Shown here: positions 52,245 to 60,564 of the stretch, in pieces
How positions within the stretch are numbered: position 1 is the first letter of the stretch
How the letters are laid out: every line of letters begins with the position of its first letter
Assembly (NCBI RefSeq): GCF_002223055.1
Contig: NZ_NKFL01000004.1
Coordinates: 1 to 64,000 of the forward strand
Direction of reading: 5' to 3'
DNA: 64,000 bases
Source of the DNA: Burkholderia sp. HI2500
GTDB lineage: Bacteria > Pseudomonadota > Gammaproteobacteria > Burkholderiales > Burkholderiaceae
Made by a program: the position numbers and the translations under genes
Notes under the pieces: generated by a model
Seen by the model: the letters and a program-made list of their open reading frames with translations, nothing else
Told to the model about the DNA's origin: nothing
Database searches by the model: none

Positions 52245-52530
52245 GTGTCGCAGGGGAAACCCGAGCGGCACCGGCCGGCGGGCAACGCCGGCGGACAGGG
52301 TTCTCAGGGCGGCGCGTCAGGCCGGGCGGTCCGGGCGTCGCGATCAGCGCAGCGAACATCGACGGGGCGGGTACACATGACGAAGCACACGACCGGATCG
52401 GTTGTCGCGCATCGACCGAACCGGCTTCCCCGGCGCATCGCTCGCCTCTTACCGCTCGCGCACCGCGTTGCGCAGCGTTCGTTTTAATCCGCGGTTCTCT
52501 CCGCACCATCCAACACCAGGAGCTTTGCAC
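52245..52530 (+). other. Long nrdA leader, no gene supported
   Basis: About 285 nt between the second NrdR box and nrdA. It is GC-rich with a 7-bp stem GCCGGCG/CGCCGGC at 52274-52292. No known riboswitch core is recognised and no small frame has both a good start and a recognisable product. A CCAGGAG ribosome site lies 9 nt before the nrdA ATG. Confidence 0.5.
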
Positions 52531-55524
52531 ATGCAAACCACCGACAACGCGACGTCCCAGTACGAGAGCGCCTCGAGCCGTCCGCTCGGCGGGACCGAAC
52601 AGGGCGCGAAGGCGCTCGCGCCGCAGGCCACGTTCGCCGACTACAAGGTGATCCGCCGCAACGGCAGCGTCGTCTCGTTCGAACCTTCGAAGATCGCGAT
52701 TGCGGTGACCAAGGCTTTCCTGGCCGTCAATGGCGGGCAGGGTGCGGCATCGGCGCGCGTACGCGAGCAGGTCGAGCAACTGACGCACAACGTCGTGCGC
52801 GCGCTCGTGCGCAGCCGCCCGAACGGCGGTACGTTCCATATCGAAGACATCCAGGACCAGGTCGAACTCGCGCTGATGCGCGGCGGCGAGCACAACGTCG
52901 CGCGTGCGTACGTGCTGTATCGCGAGAAGCGTCACCTCGAGCGCCAGCATGCGGGCGAGGAAGCAGCGGCCGCCGGCGGCGAGGCGAGCACCGGCATCAA
53001 CGTCGTCGACAACGGCGTCACGCGCCCGCTCGACCTGAACGCGCTGCGCGCGCTGATCGTGTCGGCATGCGACGGCCTCGGCGCTGCGGTTAACCCTGAC
53101 CCGATCGTCGCCGAGACGGTGAAGAACCTGTACGACGGCGTGCCGATGAGCCAGGTCTACGACTCGGCGATCCTGGCTGCGCGCACGATGATCGAGAAGG
53201 ATCCGGCATACAGCCAGGTTACGTCGCGCATCCTGCTGCACACGATCCGCCGCGAGATCCTCGGTGAGGAAGTGGTGCAGGCCGAGATGTCGACCCGTTA
53301 CGCGGAATACTTCCCGCAGTTCCTGAAGCGCGGCGTCGACGCCGGCCTGCTCGACGACAAGCTGCTGCAGTTCGACCTGAAGCGCCTCGGCGAAGCACTC
53401 GACGCGAACCGCGACCTGCAGTTCGGCTACCTCGGCCTGCAGACGCTGTACGACCGCTACTTCCTGCACGTCGAAGGCACCCGCATCGAAATGCCGCAGG
53501 CATTCTTCATGCGCGTCGCGATGGGCCTGTCGCTGAACGAGATCGACCGCGAAACGCGCGCGATCGAGTTCTACAACGTGCTGTCCAGCTTCGACTTCAT
53601 GAGCTCGACGCCGACGCTGTTCAACTCGGGCACGCACCGCTCGCAGCTGTCGTCGTGCTACCTGACGACCGTCGCGGACGATCTCGACGGCATCTATGAA
53701 GCGCTGAAGGAAAACGCGCTGCTGTCGAAGTTCGCCGGCGGCCTGGGCAACGACTGGACGCGCGTGCGCGCACTCGGCTCGCATATCAAGGGCACGAACG
53801 GCAAGTCGCAAGGCGTGGTCCCGTTCCTGAAGGTCGTCAACGACACGGCCGTCGCGGTCAACCAGGGCGGCAAGCGCAAGGGCGCGGTCTGCGCGTACCT
53901 CGAATCGTGGCACCTCGACATCGAGGAGTTCCTCGAGCTGCGCAAGAACACGGGCGACGATCGCCGCCGGACGCACGACATGAACACGGCGAACTGGATT
54001 CCCGACCTGTTCATGAAGCGCGTGATGGAAGGTGCGGACTGGACGCTGTTCTCGCCGTCGACCTGCCCGGACCTGCACGACAAGTTCGGCGCGGAATTCG
54101 AGAAGGCTTACACGGCTTACGAAGACAAGGTCGCGCGCGGCGAGATCAAGCTGTTCAAGAAGATCCCGGCGCAGCAACTCTGGCGCAAGATGCTCGGCAT
54201 GCTGTTCGAGACGGGCCACCCGTGGATCACGTTCAAGGATCCGTGCAACGTGCGCTCGCCGCAGCAGCACGTCGGCGTCGTCCACTCGTCGAACCTGTGC
54301 ACGGAAATCACGCTGAACACGAGCGACACCGAAATCGCGGTGTGCAACCTCGGCTCGGTGAACCTCGTCGCCCACCTGGTGAAGCAGGCCGACGGCAGCT
54401 ACGCGCTCGACCACGACAAGCTGAAGCGCACGATCAGCGTCGCGATGCGCATGCTCGACAACGTGATCGACATCAACTACTACGCGGTGCCGAAGGCGCG
54501 TAACTCGAACCTGAAGCACCGTCCGGTCGGCATGGGCATCATGGGCTTCCAGGACTGCCTGCACCTGCTGCGCACGCCGTACGCGTCGGAAGCGGCGGTC
54601 GAGTTCGCCGATCGTTCGATGGAAGCGGTCTGCTACTACGCGTACTACGCGTCGACCGAGCTGGCCGAAGAGCGCGGCCGCTACTCGAGCTACCGCGGCT
54701 CGCTGTGGGATCGCGGCATCCTCCCGCAGGACACGCTGAAGCTGCTGACGGAAGCACGCGGCGGCTACGTCGAAGTCGATACCTCCGAATCGCTCGACTG
54801 GACGTCGCTGCGTTCGCGGATCGCCTCGCACGGCATGCGCAACTCGAACTGCGTCGCGATCGCGCCGACGGCGACGATCTCGAACATCATCGGCGTGTCG
54901 GCCTGTATCGAGCCGACCTTCCAGAACCTGTACGTGAAGTCGAACCTGTCGGGCGAATTCACGGTGGTGAACGAGTACCTGGTGCGCGACCTGAAGGAAC
55001 GCGGCCTGTGGGACGAAGTGATGGTCGCCGACCTGAAGTACTTCGACGGCATGCTGTCGCGCATCGACCGCATCCCGGCCGACCTCCGCGCGATCTACGC
55101 GACCGCCTTCGAAGTCGACCCGACGTGGCTGGTCGAAGCGGCATCGCGTCGCCAGAAGTGGATCGACCAGGCGCAGTCGCTGAACATCTACATGGGCGGC
55201 GCGTCGGGCAAGAAGCTCGACGAGGTCTACAAGCTCGCATGGCTGCGTGGCCTGAAGACGACCTACTACCTCCGCACGATGGCGGCGACGCACGTCGAGA
55301 AGTCGACGGTCGCACACGGCGCGCTGAACGCCGTGCCGACGGGCGGCGGTTCGAGCAGCGGCGGCGCGCAAGGCGCGGCTGGCGGCTTCGGTGCGGCAGG
55401 CGGCGATGCGTCGTCGGGCGCGGTCAACGCGGCACCGGCACTCGCACCGGTCGAGGCAGATGGTCCGGTGTGCACGATGCGTCCGGGCGATCCTGGCTTC
55501 GACGAATGCGAAGCGTGCCAGTAA
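52531..55524 (+). CDS. nrdA: Class Ia ribonucleotide reductase, large subunit
   Basis: A 997-residue ribonucleoside-diphosphate reductase alpha chain, longer than E. coli NrdA (761). It has an N-terminal ATP-cone (about 33-140, VIRRNGSVVSFEPSKI) and a second, more divergent cone-like/helical region (about 170-245). Catalytic Cys are in SSCYLTTV, SNLCTEIT (thiyl radical) and AVCNLGSVN, and the redox pair at the tail is in CEACQ. A ~45-residue Gly/Ala/Ser-rich linker precedes the tail. ATG at 52531 has a good ribosome site; an in-frame start at 52402 is rejected. Confidence 0.97.
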   Translation: MQTTDNATSQYESASSRPLGGTEQGAKALAPQATFADYKVIRRNGSVVSFEPSKIAIAVTKAFLAVNGGQGAASARVREQVEQLTHNVVRALVRSRPNGGTFHIEDIQDQVELALMRGGEHNVARAYVLYREKRHLERQHAGEEAAAAGGEASTGINVVDNGVTRPLDLNALRALIVSACDGLGAAVNPDPIVAETVKNLYDGVPMSQVYDSAILAARTMIEKDPAYSQVTSRILLHTIRREILGEEVVQAEMSTRYAEYFPQFLKRGVDAGLLDDKLLQFDLKRLGEALDANRDLQFGYLGLQTLYDRYFLHVEGTRIEMPQAFFMRVAMGLSLNEIDRETRAIEFYNVLSSFDFMSSTPTLFNSGTHRSQLSSCYLTTVADDLDGIYEALKENALLSKFAGGLGNDWTRVRALGSHIKGTNGKSQGVVPFLKVVNDTAVAVNQGGKRKGAVCAYLESWHLDIEEFLELRKNTGDDRRRTHDMNTANWIPDLFMKRVMEGADWTLFSPSTCPDLHDKFGAEFEKAYTAYEDKVARGEIKLFKKIPAQQLWRKMLGMLFETGHPWITFKDPCNVRSPQQHVGVVHSSNLCTEITLNTSDTEIAVCNLGSVNLVAHLVKQADGSYALDHDKLKRTISVAMRMLDNVIDINYYAVPKARNSNLKHRPVGMGIMGFQDCLHLLRTPYASEAAVEFADRSMEAVCYYAYYASTELAEERGRYSSYRGSLWDRGILPQDTLKLLTEARGGYVEVDTSESLDWTSLRSRIASHGMRNSNCVAIAPTATISNIIGVSACIEPTFQNLYVKSNLSGEFTVVNEYLVRDLKERGLWDEVMVADLKYFDGMLSRIDRIPADLRAIYATAFEVDPTWLVEAASRRQKWIDQAQSLNIYMGGASGKKLDEVYKLAWLRGLKTTYYLRTMAATHVEKSTVAHGALNAVPTGGGSSSGGAQGAAGGFGAAGGDASSGAVNAAPALAPVEADGPVCTMRPGDPGFDECEACQ

Positions 55525-55889
55525 CGCAGTGCGCCTGACCTGAGAAGCAGGTCAGCGCGGCGCACACGACGACCGATCGAGGTTGAAGTGTGCGCCGCTC
55601 TCAACTAAAAAAATGATAAGGAATCTGTAACGCGGCACCTGCGTTGCAGGCAGTGACAAGCGATCGAAACATCCCCGACGACGTCGCGTTTCGATCAGCG
55701 TTCGATGCGTCGAGCGCACCTTGCGATACACGCGCGACGCACATCGCGCGCTGCATGAACGACGATGCGTTGCTCAAAGTGTTGTATCGAGGTCGCAACG
55801 CGAATCGAAAAAAGGATTTTTCGTGAGCGAACCCTTTTATCGCTCAGGAAAAGATGGTACAAACCGTTCTAAATTGATGGTGAGAATTT
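55525..55889. other. nrdA-nrdB intergenic region with stem-loops
   Basis: This 365-bp gap has no convincing gene. It holds a perfect 11-bp inverted repeat GCGGCGCACAC/GTGTGCGCCGC (55557-55567, 55588-55598), a 7-bp CTGACCT-type stem at 55535-55556, and a 9-bp inverted repeat GATCGAAAC/GTTTCGATC (55662-55670, 55688-55696). No NrdR box is found here. The last ~100 bp before nrdB are AT-rich and may contain a promoter. Confidence 0.55.
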
Positions 55890-57101
55890 ATGCTCAACTG
55901 GGATGAAGAGAAGACTGCCGTAACTCCCGCGAGCGGAGCGCAGCAAAACGCGATGCGCACCTCCGCAGGAACGGCTGTCGGACTGCAGGCTGCAACGCCT
56001 GCCGCCCATCAGGTCCGCGACATTTTCGAAGGCGATCTTGCGGTGCCCCCGCAAGCATCGGCTGTTCCCGCCGGCGGTTCGGAAGCGCGGGTCAATGTCG
56101 CCGACAAGCGCATCATCAACGGCCAGACTGACGTCAATCAGCTGGTGCCGTTCAAGTACAAGTGGGCGTGGGAAAAGTATCTGGCCGGTTGCGCGAACCA
56201 CTGGATGCCGCAGGAAATCAACATGTCCCGCGACATCGCTCTGTGGAAGGACCCGAACGGTCTGACCGAGGACGAGCGCCGCATCGTGAAGCGCAACCTC
56301 GGCTTCTTCGTGACGGCCGATTCGCTCGCGGCGAACAACATCGTGCTCGGCACGTACCGCCACATCACGGCGCCCGAGTGCCGGCAGTTCCTGCTGCGCC
56401 AGGCGTTCGAAGAGGCGATCCACACGCACGCGTACCAATACATTGTCGAATCGCTCGGTCTCGACGAAGGCGAGATCTTCAACGCGTACCACGAGGTCAC
56501 GTCGATCCGCGCGAAGGACGAATTCCTGATCCCGTTCATCCACACGCTGACGGATCCGGCCTTCAAGACCGGCACGCTCGAAGCGGATCAGAAGCTGCTG
56601 AAGTCGCTGATCGTGTTCGCCTGCATCATGGAAGGCCTGTTCTTCTATGTCGGGTTTACGCAGATCCTCGCGCTCGGCCGCCAGAACAAGATGACGGGTG
56701 CTGCAGAGCAATATCAGTACATCCTGCGCGATGAGTCGATGCACTGCAACTTCGGCATCGACCTGATCAACCAGATCAAGCTCGAGAATCCGCATCTCTG
56801 GACCGCCGAATTCCGCGCCGAGATCCGCGAGCTGTTCAAGCAGGCTGTCGAACTCGAATACCGCTACGCCGAGGACACGATGCCGCGCGGCGTGCTGGGT
56901 TTGAACGCGTCGATGTTCAAGAGCTATCTGCGCTTCATCAGCAACCGTCGTTGCCAGCAGATCGGCCTCGATCCGCTGTACCCGAACGAGGAAAATCCGT
57001 TCCCGTGGATGAGCGAGATGATCGACCTGAAGAAGGAACGCAACTTCTTCGAGACGCGTGTGATCGAGTATCAGACGGGCGGCGCGCTGTCCTGGGAATA
57101 A
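55890..57101 (+). CDS. nrdB: Class Ia ribonucleotide reductase, small subunit
   Basis: A 403-residue R2 protein holding the diferric-tyrosyl radical. Iron ligands are in the Glu-x-x-His of [12 protein letters not shown] (near 172-183; the Tyr of HAYQYI is the radical site) and in DESMHCNFG (near 278-286). A variable N-terminal ~75 residues precede the ferritin-like core. The C-terminal TGGALSWE tail docks onto NrdA. It lies 365 bp after nrdA, a longer gap than usual for this pair. Confidence 0.96.
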   Translation: MLNWDEEKTAVTPASGAQQNAMRTSAGTAVGLQAATPAAHQVRDIFEGDLAVPPQASAVPAGGSEARVNVADKRIINGQTDVNQLVPFKYKWAWEKYLAGCANHWMPQEINMSRDIALWKDPNGLTEDERRIVKRNLGFFVTADSLAANNIVLGTYRHITAPECRQFLLRQAFEEAIHTHAYQYIVESLGLDEGEIFNAYHEVTSIRAKDEFLIPFIHTLTDPAFKTGTLEADQKLLKSLIVFACIMEGLFFYVGFTQILALGRQNKMTGAAEQYQYILRDESMHCNFGIDLINQIKLENPHLWTAEFRAEIRELFKQAVELEYRYAEDTMPRGVLGLNASMFKSYLRFISNRRCQQIGLDPLYPNEENPFPWMSEMIDLKKERNFFETRVIEYQTGGALSWE

Positions 57102-57538
57102 CCCGCAGCAGCGAACCCGTCACATGATGGAACAGCCGGCGGCCTCTCGGCCCCGGCTCAAGGTTTAGGAGCAAGAACGCCTGATGCAAAGCATGCCCGG
57201 TGCCTTAACGGCACGACGACACGACAGGCACTTTGCGAACCCTTCAGTGGGATGGGCAAACTTCCCTCCGGAAAAAGCGGACGGCCGTGTGGCGGTCCGC
57301 TTGATCAAGCGATTAGGGGTAGCGGCGCGAGGTGCGCCGGCTACCGACTTGATTTGGCGCGCGAGGCCGGGTGGTCACGCGCGCCATACCGTATTCATTA
57401 GCGTAAGCGCGTGGTATCCGCGTACGCCGATGAATAGCCCGCTTCGAAGCGCACGTCCTGAACAGCGTCCGCGGGAAGCGGGTTTTGACGAAGGGTGTAG
57501 TTTGAACTGACTCTCATCTGAACCTGAAGGAGAACAAC
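57102..57538. other. nrdB-histone gene intergenic region with a minus-strand terminator-like hairpin
   Basis: A 437-bp gap. AAGCGGAC/GTCCGCTT (57275-57282, 57295-57302) with an inner GCC/GGC forms a stem that, read on the minus strand, is followed by TTTTT (57272-57276). A small stem GTGCC/GGCAC sits near 57210-57224. A 108-codon frame on plus (57184-57510) has no recognisable features and is not called. A TTGACG at 57485-57490 could be part of the histone gene promoter, but no -10 fits. Confidence 0.45.
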
Positions 57539-58231
57539 ATGGCACTTGCCAAGAAGAAACCGGCTGCAAAGAAGGCCGCAGTGAAGAAGGTCGCTGCGAA
57601 GAAGGCTGCTGCTCCGGCGAAGAAGGCCGTTGCAGTGAAGAAGGTTGCTGCGAAGAAGGTCGCGGTGAAGAAGGTTGCCGCGAAGAAGGCAGCACCGGCG
57701 AAGAAGGCCGCAGTGAAGAAGGTTGCTGCGAAGAAGGTCGCAACGAAGAAGGTTGCCGCCAAGAAGGTCGCAGTGAAGAAGGTTGCCGCGAAGAAGGCAG
57801 CACCGGCGAAGAAGGCCGCAGCGAAGAAGGTTGCCGCCAAGAAAGTCGCAGTGAAGAAGGTTGCTGCGAAGAAGGCCGCACCGGCTAAGAAGGCTGCTGC
57901 GAAGAAGGCCGCGCCGGCGAAGAAGGCTGCTGCGAAGAAGGCTGCGCCTGCGAAGAAGGCTGCCGCGAAGAAGGCTGCGCCTGCCAAGAAGGCTGCCCCT
58001 GCGAAGAAGGCCGCTGCTCCGGCGAAGAAGGCTGCCGCTGCTGCCCCGGCTGCGGCTCCGGCGAAGAAGGCTGCCGCTCCGAAGAAGGCTGCTGCTCCGA
58101 AGAAGGCCGTCGTGAAGAAGGCTGCGCCGGCAACGACCGCGTCGACCGCATCGGTTGCGCCGGCATCGGGCGTGAAGACCGCGCTCAACCCGGCAGCGGC
58201 ATGGCCGTTCCCGACCGGCAGCCGTCCGTAA
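57539..58231 (+). CDS. Histone H1-like, lysine/alanine-rich DNA-binding protein
   Basis: A 230-residue, extremely basic low-complexity protein built from KKAA, KKVA and APAKK units, with no folded domain. Such proteins resemble the C-terminal tail of histone H1, AlgP of Pseudomonas and chlamydial HctB, and bind DNA non-specifically. A 36-residue block is tandemly duplicated at residues 41-112. The last ~35 residues change character and end AAWPFPTGSRP. The AAGGAG site lies 9 nt before the ATG. Confidence 0.88.
   Translation: MALAKKKPAAKKAAVKKVAAKKAAAPAKKAVAVKKVAAKKVAVKKVAAKKAAPAKKAAVKKVAAKKVATKKVAAKKVAVKKVAAKKAAPAKKAAAKKVAAKKVAVKKVAAKKAAPAKKAAAKKAAPAKKAAAKKAAPAKKAAAKKAAPAKKAAPAKKAAAPAKKAAAAAPAAAPAKKAAAPKKAAAPKKAVVKKAAPATTASTASVAPASGVKTALNPAAAWPFPTGSRP
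57659..57874 (+). repeat. Tandem 108-bp repeat inside the histone-like gene
   Basis: Residues 41-76 and 77-112 are copies of a 36-residue unit that differ at two positions (Val/Ala and Thr/Val) and by a few silent bases. A shorter KKAAAKKAAPA-type repeat follows. The array can probably change copy number by slippage while keeping the frame. Confidence 0.85.
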
Positions 58232-58300
58232 TCGAGGCTGACCTGCACCACCCGGACACTCACGTGGTGTCCGTGGGTTGAGTAGCGCTACTCAATCAGT

Positions 58301-58333
58301 CCCGCCATCTGGCTCAGGTGGCGGGATTTTTTT
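58301..58333 (+). terminator. Rho-independent terminator after the histone-like gene
   Basis: CCCGCCA/TGGCGGG stem (58301-58307 and 58319-58325) followed by ATTTTTTT, about 70 nt past the stop codon. Two smaller hairpins, including GAGTAGC/GCTACTC-like, lie just before it. Confidence 0.92.
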
Positions 58334-58401
58334 CGTCCGTCCTTGCCGATGGATGTGCCCGCATACCGGACGCCCGTACGCCGACGGCGGCGAGTACGGA
58401 C

Positions 58402-58436
58402 GAAAAAAAACGCATGTGCAGCTTCGCACATGCGTT
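58402..58436 (-). terminator. Rho-independent terminator after the glycine-zipper lipoprotein gene
   Basis: AACGCATGTGC/GCACATGCGTT stem (58409-58419 and 58426-58436), followed on the minus strand by TTTTTTTT. It begins 34 nt past the stop codon. Confidence 0.93.
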
Positions 58437-58470
58437 CGACCGCGGCTTGCGCCGCGTGCTGAGGTACCTG

Positions 58471-58944
58471 TTAGTGCGTGACGCGCGTGACGCCGCCGCT
58501 CGACAGCAGTCGCACGCGTTCGCCGGCGCGGAACGCTTCGCCGCTTGCAGCCTGCGTGATCGAGCGCAGATCGCCGTTGTCGAGGCGCACGGTGATTTCG
58601 ACACCGTTCGCCGTGCTGAGGTTTTCGCCGACCGCGTTGCCCGCGACCGCGCCGACGAGGCCGCCGGCGATCGCGGTCAGGATCGACCCCTTGCCGCCGC
58701 CGATCGCGCTGCCTGCCACCGCGCCGAGCGCGCCGCCGCCGAGCGTGCCGATCGCGCTGCCGCCGCCGTCGGACTGGATGCGCACCGCGCGGACGCTTTC
58801 GACCGTGCCCATGCGGACCGTCTGTTCGCGCTGCGCCTGGCCGACGCTATAGACATCCGCCGAACCGGGTGCGGTGAAGCAGCCGGTGAGCGTCAGCGAG
58901 GCCGTCAGCATGGCCGCGAGCGTGAGGGTCTTTTTCGTCAACAT
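58471..58944 (-). CDS. Glycine-zipper outer-membrane lipoprotein (SlyB/Pcp type)
   Basis: A 157-residue lipoprotein of the 17-kDa surface antigen family. The signal MLTKKTLTLAAMLTASLTLTGC has lipobox Leu-Thr-Gly-Cys at residues 19-22. The core has two glycine-zipper stretches (about 63-105: GGGALGAVAGSAIGGGKGS then AGGLVGAVAGNAVGE), which pack as membrane-inserted hairpins. The C-terminus is a beta-rich module (ITVRLDNGDLRSITQ...). The family has a role in envelope integrity. It is a monocistronic unit with its own terminator. Confidence 0.9.
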   Translation of the reverse strand: MLTKKTLTLAAMLTASLTLTGCFTAPGSADVYSVGQAQREQTVRMGTVESVRAVRIQSDGGGSAIGTLGGGALGAVAGSAIGGGKGSILTAIAGGLVGAVAGNAVGENLSTANGVEITVRLDNGDLRSITQAASGEAFRAGERVRLLSSGGVTRVTH

Positions 58945-58963
58945 CTTTGCTCTCCCACAAAAT

Positions 58964-59902
58964 TCATTTGAGACTGTAACCGAATGCAGTCTCGAAGCGC
59001 GCGTCGATTTCGGCGCGCGTCAGTACGTAAGTCTGGGGCCCCTGGTGGGCGATCTTGATCGAGCCCATCAGGCTCGCGAGGCGGCCCGTGGTTGCCCAGT
59101 CGAGGCCATGCTCGATGCCGTACAGCAAGCCACCCCGGAAGGCATCGCCGCAGCCGGTCGGATCGGAGATCCGCTCGGCCGGCACGACAGGAATCTGCTC
59201 CGTGCCCTGCTTGTGGCGGATGGTCGCGCCGTGCTCGCCACGCGTGATGACGAGGGCGTCGACCCGGCTGGCGATTTCATCTTCGGACCATCCCGTCTTG
59301 TCGCTCACCAGCTTGGCCTCGTAGTCGTTGACCGCTACATAGGTCGCAAGTTCAATGCTGCGGCGCAGCGTCGCACCGTCGAACAGCGGCAGGCCCTGGC
59401 CCGGATCGAACACGAACGGCACGCCGGCCTTGGCGAGCTCTTCCACGTGCTGCACCATCCCGTCGAAGCCGTCGGGGCCGACGATCGCGAGCTTGATGCC
59501 CGGCGCGTCGCCCGCATGGTTCAGGTGCGACTGCATCATCGCGCCCGGGTGGAACGCCGTGATCTGGTTGTTGTCGAGATCGGTCGTGATCATCGCCTGC
59601 GCGGTATACGTGTCGGGCAGCACGCGAACGTGGTCGCGGCGCAGGCCGAGCTGGTCGAGCCGGTCGAGATACGGCTGCGCGTCGAGTGCGCCGATCGTCC
59701 CCATGATGCGCGCATCGCCGCCGAGCAGGTGCAGCGCGTACGCGATGTTGCCCGCGCAGCCGCCGAATTCGCGGCGCATCGTCGGCACCAGGAAGCTCAG
59801 GTTGATGAGGTGCACCTGGTCGGGCAGGATGTGCTCGCGGAACCGCCCTTCGAAGGTCATGATGGAATCGTAGGCGATCGAACCGCAAATCAACGTAGCC
59901 AA
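58964..59902 (-). CDS. PfkB-family nucleoside (adenosine-type) kinase
   Basis: A 312-residue ribokinase-fold sugar/nucleoside kinase. The N-terminal Gly-Gly segment (GGCAGNIAYALHLLGG, near 47-62) and the catalytic Asp motif DPTGCGDAFRGG (near 249-260) with the anion hole GCGD are present. A close relative of the same length from B. thailandensis is recalled as a broad nucleoside kinase acting on adenosine, inosine and others, so that activity is inferred. It lies 85 bp downstream of tpx on the same strand. Confidence 0.85.
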   Translation of the reverse strand: MATLICGSIAYDSIMTFEGRFREHILPDQVHLINLSFLVPTMRREFGGCAGNIAYALHLLGGDARIMGTIGALDAQPYLDRLDQLGLRRDHVRVLPDTYTAQAMITTDLDNNQITAFHPGAMMQSHLNHAGDAPGIKLAIVGPDGFDGMVQHVEELAKAGVPFVFDPGQGLPLFDGATLRRSIELATYVAVNDYEAKLVSDKTGWSEDEIASRVDALVITRGEHGATIRHKQGTEQIPVVPAERISDPTGCGDAFRGGLLYGIEHGLDWATTGRLASLMGSIKIAHQGPQTYVLTRAEIDARFETAFGYSLK

Positions 59903-59987
59903 GGTGTGCGTTCCTGTAGAAATGAGGGACCCTGCGCGACAACGCCGCGCGAAAGGCGCGGCGCGGCAGGGGAAAGCGAAAGAAAGC

Positions 59988-60491
59988 TTACTTCAGCGCG
60001 GCGAGCGCTGCATCGTAGTTCGGCTCGTCCTTGATTTCGCCGACGAGTTCCGCGTGGATCACCTTGTCCTGCGCGTCGAGCACGACGACCGCACGCGCGG
60101 TCAGGCCGTTCAGCGGGCCGCTCGTCACGTCGACACCGTACGCGTTCGCGAATGCGCGGCCGGTGCGGAACGTCGAAGCCGTCACGACATTCTCGAGGCC
60201 TTCGGTCGTGCAAAAGCGCGTCGCAGCGAACGGCAGGTCGGCGGACACGACGACGACAACCGTGTTGTCGAGCGACGATGCGGCTTCGTTGAACTTGCGG
60301 GTCGACGTCGCGCAGGTCGGCGTGTCGAGGCTCGGGACGATGTTCAGCACCTTGCGCTTGCCGGCGAAGCTGGCGAGCGACAGGTCGGCGAGGTCCTTGC
60401 CGACCAGCTTGAAATCGGCGGCTTGTGCGCCGACGGCCGGGAACGTGCCGGCGAGATCGATCGGGTTGCCACCCAGCGTAACTTTGCTCAT
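59988..60491 (-). CDS. tpx: Thiol peroxidase Tpx
   Basis: A 167-residue atypical two-Cys peroxiredoxin that reduces hydroperoxides, best with alkyl forms, using thioredoxin. The peroxidatic Cys is in [17 protein letters not shown] (near residues 53-69) and the resolving Cys in [10 protein letters not shown] near 89-98. Start [15 protein letters not shown] is the family N-terminus; the longer frame upstream is rejected. A GC-rich hairpin (59943-59963) follows but lacks a T-run. Confidence 0.95.
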   Translation of the reverse strand: MSKVTLGGNPIDLAGTFPAVGAQAADFKLVGKDLADLSLASFAGKRKVLNIVPSLDTPTCATSTRKFNEAASSLDNTVVVVVSADLPFAATRFCTTEGLENVVTASTFRTGRAFANAYGVDVTSGPLNGLTARAVVVLDAQDKVIHAELVGEIKDEPNYDAALAALK

Positions 60492-60564
60492 GTTCGTGCT
60501 CCGAAATAGCGCGCCGCTCGGGCGCGCGGGTTGAGACGGGCGCGCAGGCGCGCGCCGCGGCGCG

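Noticed and set aside
52201..55371. 1056-codon minus-strand frame opposite nrdA
   Set aside because: Same antisense shadow effect; nrdA has every family motif and the correct start, the shadow has none.
55644..55826. 60-codon frame between nrdA and nrdB
   Set aside because: Lies across an inverted repeat, no ribosome site or domain; treated as intergenic.
57184..57510. 108-codon plus-strand frame between nrdB and the histone-like gene
   Set aside because: No ribosome site of note, no recognisable domain, and an amino-acid mix typical of non-coding GC-rich DNA.
57539..58231. Repeat array as a CRISPR candidate
   Set aside because: The repeats are in-frame codons of a Lys/Ala-rich protein without spacers, and there are no cas genes.
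59943..59963. GC-rich hairpin after tpx as a terminator
   Set aside because: A perfect stem but no T-run; read-through into the PfkB kinase gene is likely.
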